Part shown: in pieces, positions 8,618 through 14,161 of the stretch | Layout: every line of letters begins with the position of its first letter | Position numbering within the stretch: the first letter of the stretch is position 1 | Source of the DNA: Larix sibirica | Lineage: Eukaryota; Streptophyta; Pinopsida; Pinales; Pinaceae | Assembly (NCBI GenBank): GCA_004151065.3 | Contig: NWUY0300036257.1 | Coordinates: 1 to 14,161 of the forward strand | Reading direction: 5' to 3' | DNA length: 14,161 nt | Made by a program: the position numbers and the translations under genes | Notes under the pieces: generated by a model | The model's input: the letters and a program-made list of their open reading frames with translations, nothing else | Told to the model about the DNA's origin: nothing | The model's database searches: none

Positions 8618-8670
8618 TTCATCCAATCCATGGTATGGAGACATTTTAATATATCTCCAGACTTTGAAGT
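8618..8670 (+). repeat. 53-bp exact repeat, second copy
   Basis: Identical to 7591-7643. Here it lies in its expected place between RNase H and integrase, encoding the PWYGDILIYLQTLK-type bridge, and the reading continues as KCPQSFSRDE into the integrase N-terminus. Confidence 0.9.
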
Positions 8671-9836
8671 GTCCTCAATCTTTCTCTAGAGATGAATGAC
8701 GACGTTTGTGAAATAATGCTAAGAATTACCTTATCATTAACGACACTTTGTATCGTCAACGGGTTGATTCTATCTTGCATTATTGCTTGACTTGGGAGGA
8801 AGTTGAGTTTGATCTTAATGATTACCATAGTGGAGCTCATGGAGGTCATCTTTTTGGGATGGTGACGGCCTATAAAATTTTGTGCGCCATATACTTTTGG
8901 ACAACGCTTTTTAGAGATTGCAATGAATTGGTCAAGAAGTGTCATAATTGCCAAATCTTTACTAAGAAGCTGAACACTCATCCTGCTCCATTATTTCATG
9001 TCATTATGGTAGGCCCCTTAACCAAGTGGCGGGTTGATTTCATGACATGAAAACCAGCTTCGACTGGGGGGCATGAATATATTATTGTAGTCGTTGACTA
9101 TTTTACAAAATGGGCGAAGGCTATTCCTACAGTTCATAGTGATGGGGAGACTGTTGCTTATTTGGTGTTCAATCATATCATTACATGATTCAATACCCCA
9201 CGATAACTTGTCACTGATCATGGTAGACATTTTCAAAATCACCTGATGACCGAGTTGACCACTATGTTGGGGTTTAAAAAAGAAAATTCTTTGTCTTTTT
9301 ACCCCCAAGCTAATGGCCAAGTTGAGGCCATCAATAAAACTTTGAAAACCATGCTTCAAAGCAAATTCAATGCAAGTATGACAAATTGGCATATTATGCT
9401 ATATCCTACCTTATGGGCTTACCAAATGACATTTAAGACCACTACAGGGTTTTCCCCATTTCAACTTGTTCATGGAGTTGAGGGAATATTTCCGATTGAA
9501 TGTGAAATACCTTCATTAAAGTTAGTTGTTCAGTTGTTATCTAAGACCTCATATTTAGAAGAATGCCTAGTTCACCTAGAACATCTTGATCAACAATGTC
9601 CAGATATCGCTATAGTGAACCAAGCTAATAACAAATGGATAAAGAGTCAATATGATAAGTCTATCTATCCAAGAGTTTTTTCAGAGGGGGATATTGTATT
9701 TCTCTACGATTAGGATAAATATCCCCTAGGGGAAGGTAAGTTTAAATCGATGTGGCATGATCCCTACATCATCTCTAAGTTTCTGGAAAAGGGATCATAC
9801 GAGATGACTAACTATGAAGGGAATAAGCTAGCCAAG

Positions 9837-9860
9837 CCTAGAAATGGGCCTAGAAATGAG
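9837..9860 (+). repeat. 12-bp tandem duplication in integrase C-terminus
   Basis: CCTAGAAATGGG is followed at once by CCTAGAAATGAG. The duplication is in frame and makes the protein read PRNGPRNELYLKKYY, where related integrases have a single PRN-type turn before LYLK. Confidence 0.8.
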
Positions 9861-9908
9861 CTCTACCTAAAGAAGTATTATGCTTACTTCATGTACTTTT
9901 TCTTGTAA

Positions 9909-10130
9909 ATATTTGTATAGTTGTACAATCAAGTATTTTTAGTGTTAGTCTTATGTAGATTCATTATTTGTGTTTCAGATGTCAAATGATATTTTTCTAG
10001 GATTCGCACATGGTGCTAGCCACTTGTCACATTCCCACACCTCCCAGGTGGCCTTCAGAGGCCATGGGAGACCCTCTGATTCATTTTTTTTATTCAAATT
10101 CAACCAATTCCACACACATCCATAATGGGC
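9909..10130. other. Non-coding stretch after the integrase stop
   Basis: AT-rich sequence follows the integrase stop to about 10000. No polypurine tract or TG start of an LTR stands out. From about 10005 the composition changes: it becomes C-rich (CACATTCCCACACCTCCCAGGTGG) and leads into the CpG-rich palindrome region. It could be the 3' untranslated part of element B or the edge of a separate insertion; nothing visible settles this. Confidence 0.4.
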
Positions 10131-10510
10131 TCAAGTCCGCAATCCCCATTGCCATCCGCAATACGCCTTTTGCACTCCGCAGTCCGACTTCCACAATCCG
10201 CAATGCGGAAGTCAGAAGCCATTTCCAACCTCGAAAATCCGCCCATCCGAATTCCACAGTTCTGCAATCTGGATGCAAAATTCAAAAGTCAGATTCCTCC
10301 AATCCCGATGATAGTTTCTTCCTGCAACCCACATTCGGCATTCCGCATTGCGGGTGCGAAAATGCGGAATTCCACATTCCAACTCCAGGGAGATTTTACC
10401 TCCCCAATATGCATTCTTCATTCCGCATTGCGGATGTGGAAATGTCGATTTCCATATGCCACTAAGATTGGTCACCGACCTACGAAATCCACAATCCACA
10501 TTGTGGATGT
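10131..10510. repeat. CpG-rich island of short palindromes in a degenerate 73-80 bp repeat
   Basis: The word CCGCA(A/T)TGCGG occurs at 10198-10208, 10343-10353 and 10423-10433, and a decayed version CCACATTGTGG at 10496-10506. Each is a near-perfect palindrome with one central base; with flanks, 10422-10434 has six-base arms and 10494-10508 seven-base arms. The intervals are 145, 80 and 73 bp, so 145 is about two periods, and a degraded unit (CAATCTGGATGC) lies at about 10265-10276. The unit is followed by G(A/T)GGAAATG-like sequence in the last two copies. Other CCGCAAT/CCGCAGT words fill 10136-10200. No protein is supported: both strands are open in overlapping frames simply because the sequence is symmetrical and GC-rich. 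Confidence 0.75.
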
Positions 10511-11561
10511 GGAAATGACCTTGTGTATGTGGAAGGTTCAAGACCAAAGACCCCTGTCCCAACAAGCTTCCAGGGAAAACTTCCAAGGGTCATATCTCCC
10601 TCACCCTTGGTCCAAATGGGACAAGGATTGTACCATTGGAAATCTATTGGATAGCTCTGTCCAATGGTGCAAACCCCACCCCATATGACCACTCCAACCT
10701 TGCCCTTTTCTAACTAAAACTTTGGCCATAATCTCCCCTATGTGCCTTTTCCCTTCTTCCATAGGATCTGCTCCACTTCTGCTAAGTATTCCCTCCTTCA
10801 TCTCATCCAGAGGGGTGCATGTTCTTCTCCAAGTATAGGATGGAATGTCCTACACATTTACCAGACTTAACCCAATTCCTCAAAGGACAATACAAAATAA
10901 TTTCCAAATGGGATTGCAATAGGCATAAGCATGCTCCATGAACACAAGGAATGAAACATTATTCACACAAATTGAATGGCATACATGCACATATCCTCTC
11001 CTAGGAAGAGTGAGGAAACATAATCACATATAAGTACCAATATAAGGATAGAATGTAAGGTGCAAGACACATGTAATTATCACACACAGCAACAGAGGTT
11101 AGCCGTATTAACACACACACATATACCAACCATGACAGTCATTACTAGTTAGATCAGTGAATAAGTGAGATGACAACATACACACAAACTTAACATAATG
11201 CATAGGCATACAGTTCTCTTCACACATGGACCATCCCCATAAGAAAATAGATGCATGCATAACTAAGAAAGTACTACTAAACCAAAGCTATTCAACACCT
11301 CTATAACCTNTAGTCCTACATTACACTCAAGCAATGATGAAGCAATCAAACATGCATTTCACTTCCTATTCATGCTCATACATATCTTACTATTGATCCA
11401 TTTCCATGTAATCATTCAACCATTCACTTGAACATAATAATCATACATAACACATGAAATATCATCATTTAAACACCATAAGGAACACTTATATGTGGAA
11501 TGAAGCTTCCCCAACAAACTAGCTAAGGGAAGACAACTTTCCACCCAACCTTAGGTCTCTG
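10511..11561. other. Non-coding stretch between palindrome island and antisense ORF
   Basis: From 10511 to about 10900 the sequence is C-rich (for example CTCCCTCACCCTTGG near 10596) and resembles leader or LTR DNA in character only. From about 10900 to 11500 it is strongly poor in G on the plus strand and made of CATAA/ACACA/CATAC words, with a short (AC)n run near 11112. This composition resembles the 4430-4720 stretch next to element A. An N lies at 11310. I see no reading frame with family resemblance on either strand and no terminal repeats. Confidence 0.4.
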
Positions 11562-12195
11562 TCAAGCACTGAGTCCTCGCACCCTCTCAAAGAAAAAGTT
11601 GCATAATATGCTACCAAACCCAATGTTTCGTAGATTCTCTTGTTTGACACTAGATAGTTGAGATTTTAGACATCCCAACAAGCATGTGCACCAATAAAAA
11701 ATGGTGGGTTCCATGCATCTGACTACAGAGAACATCTAGACCTTAGATGCCTGGTTAAGTGAAACTGGCCCCTTGGATGTGCCCAATAGTAAGAAGAATA
11801 ATATTTATACTTAGGAACTTTATGTCCCAAATGAGGATCTATTAGCAACTCTTTTGTGCATTCGACACATAATACATGGCCATATAATCATCCATGGTCA
11901 TCCCACCAACACTCCGAGATTTGAAGCTTGGTACTTCTCCTCAGTGGGATAATTCGGTGATGAATCAAATATTGTCTACCTCTATCTTTAGAGTCTATCC
12001 ATATAGGATAAATCAAACATCATCTATATCACAATATCCAATGATAATCTCAAGAAGTCTTCATTGTGCCCATATTTTATTTACCTCAAATAATTTCTTC
12101 AATCCACATTGGCGGATAGCTTCTAGTGCCTCATCGTCTGCTAGTAATTGGTCATCTATGGTATCATGCTTCCTTTCCCTCCATTCAAGTGGCAT
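11562..12195 (-). pseudogene. Broken ORF of a plant retroelement-associated family, possibly plant-mobile-domain-like
   Basis: Read leftwards from an ATG at 12195: MPLEWRERKHDTIDDQLLAD, DEALEAIRQCGLKKLFEVNK, IWAQ, stop, RLLEIIIGYCDIDDV, stop, FILYG, stop, TLKIEVDNI, stop, FITELSH, stop, GEVPSFKSRSVGGMTMDDYM, then a one-base frame change near 11765 and SLNQASKV, stop, MFSVVRCMEPTIFYWCTC, KSQLSSVKQENLRNIGFGSI and LCNFFFERVRGLSA, ending at a TGA (11564-11562). About nine stops in 210 codons, mostly at likely Arg or Gln codons. I recall this kind of protein from plant genomes next to gypsy elements. The 'L.IEVD.I.FITGLS.RGE' layout recalls the plant mobile domain (aminotransferase-like), but this is a weak inference. 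A TTTTTGGCAG precedes the ATG and could be a splice acceptor. It is antisense to element B. Confidence 0.6.
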
Positions 12196-12276
12196 CCTGC
12201 CAAAAATTTGGGTTTAGTTAGCTCTTTTTTCAAAAATTCATAGTTGCACACATGTATGCGAGCTACAAAAGGGACA

Positions 12277-12297
12277 GTCGTGTGGACACGACCACAC
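12277..12297. repeat. Compact hairpin with two alternative stems
   Basis: GTCGTGT/ACACGAC (12277-12283 with 12286-12292) form a perfect 7-bp stem around two bases. The overlapping GTGTGG/CCACAC (12280-12285 with 12292-12297) form a 6-bp stem around six bases, so the two structures exclude each other. Confidence 0.6.
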
Positions 12298-12509
12298 TCC
12301 TACAACTCATGTACATGGTCAAGAATAAATAGGGCCTCCATAAAAACTTAAAAAATGGAGGAAAAATGCATAAAAAAGAATGGAAATGAAAAGAGGAAGG
12401 TCTTATATCCTACCTAGAACTGACAACTCACCAGATAGTTGGTCGTAGCTCCTGTAATCAACTGCTGAATATCAAGGTATTTTTTTCCCAATTTCACCAA
12501 GTTTTTTAA

Positions 12510-12602
12510 TTTTTCACAAATGAATTGGTAAAAAAAAATTTACCCTATTTTTATTACTTTTTTACTATCCACTTTCATAAAGTTTATTTTATTTGTGAAA
12601 AA
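12510..12602. repeat. 12-bp inverted repeat flanking an A/T-rich spacer
   Basis: TTTTTCACAAAT at 12510-12521 is the exact reverse complement of ATTTGTGAAAAA at 12591-12602, with 69 bp between. A smaller palindrome, GGTAAA/TTTACC (12527-12544), is nested inside. The whole could fold into a hairpin and is MITE-like in appearance, but no target-site duplication is evident. Confidence 0.55.
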
Positions 12603-12619
12603 CGAACTAATTGTTTGTG

Positions 12620-13019
12620 TTTTAGGGCTATATTGGTGCATTCTTTTTCCAGGGGATGATATTTTTTTATGATGGCGGTACTTCTAGAAGGTATATCATT
12701 TCCTAGCCGACATATAGGGTAGGATGCCCGCCAGTTTTGCATTTTGCATCTTGTTTCTTAATTTTGAAATGTCCTAGGTTAATTTTGTGAACTTGCAATA
12801 ATTAGCCTTCTCTTGAAAAGTATATGTCATAGGGTCGCATTTAGAGCCTACCCGTCCCATGAGCATCCTAGATTTGATCTTGTCTACCATTGATGCTCAT
12901 GATGTATTATTTTTTAGGATCTAGGAGTCCAGCTATAGCATTTCTTGACTTTGCATTGGAATTGCATTACTTCATTCTCACCTTTTGTTGTCCATTTCCC
13001 ATCAGGAGACTCCCATTAT
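12620..13019. other. Unassigned non-coding stretch
   Basis: No open frame of interest on either strand. It contains repeated TTTGCATT words (about 12738-12750 and 12950-12965), of the sort seen in 3' untranslated parts of some plant gypsy elements, which is only a compositional hint. Its end (TCAGGAGACTCCCATTATGGAG, about 13003-13023) runs directly into the tandem repeat below and matches the end of the repeat unit. Confidence 0.35.
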
Positions 13020-13490
13020 GGAGTTTTCTTCAAGATTTTTTCTAACTCCTTAAAAAGGAAAAAACCCCCGAGTAAGTTTGTGCCTTTCAAAATTGTTAAA
13101 AGGACTTGAAAGAATGTCCGTCCAGTATAAGTTTAACCCTTTTTCGAGAGGGATGGACTACTTACGAAAAAGTAATACTCTAGTCAATTTTGGCTAGAAG
13201 AGTTCTCCCCTATACACTAAACTTACGAAAAAGAAAACTTTTGGAGTATTCTTTAAGTTTTCAGACTCTTTAAAATTGAAAACACAAGTGAGCATTCACT
13301 AACCTGGGCTCAATAAAAATCCACAGGGTACTAATGTAGAGTTTTCTTTAATTTTTTAAGTCTATGTCAAATTGAAAATACCGACGAGCACTAACCAACC
13401 CAGGCTTGGAAAAAATCCATGGGATGTTATTTATGGAGTCTTATTTCAAAATTTTCAAACTCCTTAAAAATGAAAATTGTGGGTCGAAGT
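13020..13490 (+). repeat. Degenerate tandem repeat, unit about 96 bp
   Basis: Units start (A/G)GAGT.TT.TTT.A and continue through an (A)ACTC/GACTC word to a GAAAA(C/T)AC-type word. Starts are at 13020, 13243, 13338 and 13435; the last three are 95 and 97 bp apart. Between units two and three both contain GAGCA..CACTAAC..., GGGCT/AGGCTTGG and AAAAATCCA..GGG. Between the first and second units (223 bp) the sequence has degraded or been interrupted; it holds its own short repeat, CTTACGAAAAAG at about 13163 and 13222. No coding function is seen. Confidence 0.7.
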
Positions 13491-14161
13491 TTCTGAGTGT
13501 AATTATCTTTCTCATGCTCCATACATTTTTTAACTAGTTGGCCTATCTTGATACTTGTTTTGTCCCATGTATCATAGCATTATTTTAATCTTATTTAGGA
13601 TTTTATAATATGAAAAATAAAAATAAAAATCCAATATTCCAAAAATATGGATGGAAAAGAGTTANAGGCCCCTTCCCTCCAGTACTCCTCAGGGTGGCAT
13701 AGAAGGGTCCAAGCCGATGTTTTTCATGAGACTTTTACCCTTACTAAGTTGTCAAGCAAATACAACCCTAGGATGACCTTCTTCTCTGTTAATCAAAGTG
13801 GTTCTTCACAGGGTTGCGGACTAAACTCTGCTCTACAATTTAGTCTTCTGCTAATAGATCTGGGTGTTCACATGGGTTCTCTAAGCCGTTCCCATTCTAT
13901 AATTTATCCCCACACATATCTATGGATTTCCCAACCCATTTCCATTCTTACACAAGGATCTCTTTGCATGTTCGGCTCTGTACATTCGGCTCACACATAA
14001 ACCGTGATTTTCTCTTGTTTCTCTCATGGATGGGCTCTGCAGATACGTGAATTCCTTGGGTTGTTGGTCAAGAATGGTTAGAAAATAGAATGGTGTATTC
14101 CTAGGTGTGGAGTGGCTTAAGGTACAAGCAAGACACAGGGCCATACCCTTCATATGAATTC
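13491..14161. other. Unrecognised right end of window
   Basis: AT-rich to about 13640, then more balanced from 13650 (an N lies at 13664) to the end. Frames of 77 to 117 codons occur on both strands but none shows family resemblance or biased codon use. GTTCGGCT and ATTCGGCT occur close together near 13971 and 13985. The window ends exactly on GAATTC, an EcoRI site. It could be part of another LTR element or of a host-gene flank; I cannot tell. Confidence 0.35.

Larger units (their letters stand above)
5300..9908 (+). mobile_element. Element B: decayed Ty3/gypsy pol, Tat-like, 5'-truncated, with duplicated RT-RNase H
   Basis: The plus strand carries reverse transcriptase, RNase H and integrase in Ty3/gypsy order (RT before integrase, unlike copia). 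The integrase C-terminus ends in LYLKKYYA with no chromodomain visible, which fits the Tat-like, non-chromovirus side of plant gypsy elements. Gag and protease are absent: recognisable coding begins in the protease-RT linker near 5345, directly next to the presumed LTR of the oppositely oriented element A. Inside, an RNase H segment is repeated in tandem and a second partial RT-RNase H unit follows, so the pol is longer than a normal one by about 1.4 kb. No LTR was identified on either side. Confidence 0.85.
8592..9908 (+). pseudogene. Element B: integrase, nearly continuous frame with intact DDE
   Basis: Integrase inserts the element DNA into the chromosome. One frame runs from about 8592 to the TAA at 9906-9908 with only a few stops (near 8697, 8712, 9048, 9187, 9211, 9711). 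The N-terminal zinc-binding HHCC domain is visible: DYHSGAHGGHLFG, then KKCHNCQIF. The core has D in KWRVDFMT, D in LVTDHGRHF and E in NGQVEAINKTLK; the last two are 35 residues apart, the classic DD35E spacing. The C-terminal domain has VFSEGDIVFLYD, GKFKSMWHDPYIISKFLEKG (a GPY-like motif with Asp for Gly) and LYLKKYYAYFMYFFL; no chromodomain follows. An in-frame 12-bp duplication adds PRNG-like residues before LYLKKYY. Stops sit at likely Gln and Arg codons, as expected from C-to-T decay. Confidence 0.92.
12196..12619. other. AT-rich non-coding stretch with inverted repeats
   Basis: No coding is seen. A purine-rich tract at about 12341-12401 (GGAGGAAAAATGC, GAAAAGAGGAAGG) has the look of a polypurine tract but no LTR-like TG start follows. 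Homopolymer runs of A and T dominate 12480-12600. Two inverted repeats are listed separately. Confidence 0.4.

Noticed and set aside
9018-9392. Minus-strand frame of 124 codons
   Set aside because: Antisense to the integrase core, which has intact catalytic motifs.
1-9908. Gag-protease on the minus strand and pol on the plus strand as one element split by inversion
   Set aside because: Element A already reaches its own protease-RT linker at the left edge, and element B has a different linker of its own at 5345-5937, so they are two elements.
10198-10506. CRISPR-like array
   Set aside because: The repeats are 11-13 bp, diverged and irregularly spaced, and the context is plant retroelement DNA.
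10010-10801. Several overlapping open frames of 60-187 codons on both strands
   Set aside because: They lie over the palindromic, CpG-rich repeats, which keep several frames open at once. None has family resemblance.
12341-12401. Polypurine tract of an LTR element
   Set aside because: It is purine-rich but not continuous, and no TG-starting LTR with a second copy is visible.
13647-14153. Frames of 117 (plus) and 77 (minus) codons at the right end
   Set aside because: No motif, no family resemblance, overlapping on opposite strands; one contains an N.
1-14161. An intact new defence, metabolic or host gene system
   Set aside because: All recognisable coding sequence is decayed retrotransposon or retroelement-associated; no intact host gene could be supported.

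Overview
The window looks like intergenic chromosomal DNA of a seed plant with a large, repeat-rich genome; a gymnosperm or other big-genome tree is plausible, but that is an inference. I see no intact host gene, rRNA, tRNA or CRISPR. What can be recognised is decayed LTR-retrotransposon sequence of the Ty3/gypsy superfamily, identified by reading through stops and frameshifts and matching domain order and motifs to plant families I know.

Layout. (1) Positions 1 to about 4340, minus strand: element A. Read leftwards it has a leader with one uninterrupted reading frame (4215-3778), a gag capsid-like region (3718-2626), a nucleocapsid with the remains of five CCHC zinc knuckles (about 2609-2100), a retropepsin region (about 1560-1080), and then a long block of two further capsid-like segments plus the linker to reverse transcriptase (about 980-1). 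The RT itself lies beyond the left edge. (2) About 4340-5295: no coding; possibly the LTR of element A (TATA-like box on the minus strand at 4805-4798). (3) About 5300-9908, plus strand: element B, the pol half of a different, Tat-like Ty3/gypsy element, lacking gag, protease and 5' LTR. Its order is RT, RNase H copy 1, RNase H copy 2, a second partial RT, RNase H copy 3, integrase. The integrase is the best preserved part, with all three DDE residues present. (4) 9909-11560: non-coding, including a CpG-rich island (about 10131-10510) of short palindromes in a degenerate 73-80 bp repeat. (5) 12195-11562, minus strand: a broken ORF of a plant retroelement-associated family, antisense to element B. 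(6) 12196-14161: AT-rich non-coding DNA with an inverted repeat, a 96-bp tandem repeat array (13020-13490) and an unrecognised right end.

Elements A and B lie back to back and are transcribed away from each other from around 5300. They are not one rearranged element, because each carries its own, different protease-to-RT linker. Many in-frame stops replace codons expected to be CAG, CAA, CGA or TGG, which fits long-term C-to-T decay of methylated, silenced repeats. The most unusual observations are the multiple capsid-like modules and five-knuckle gag of element A, the RT-RNase H re-duplication in element B (with an N exactly at the junction), the antisense ORF, and the CpG-rich palindrome island.
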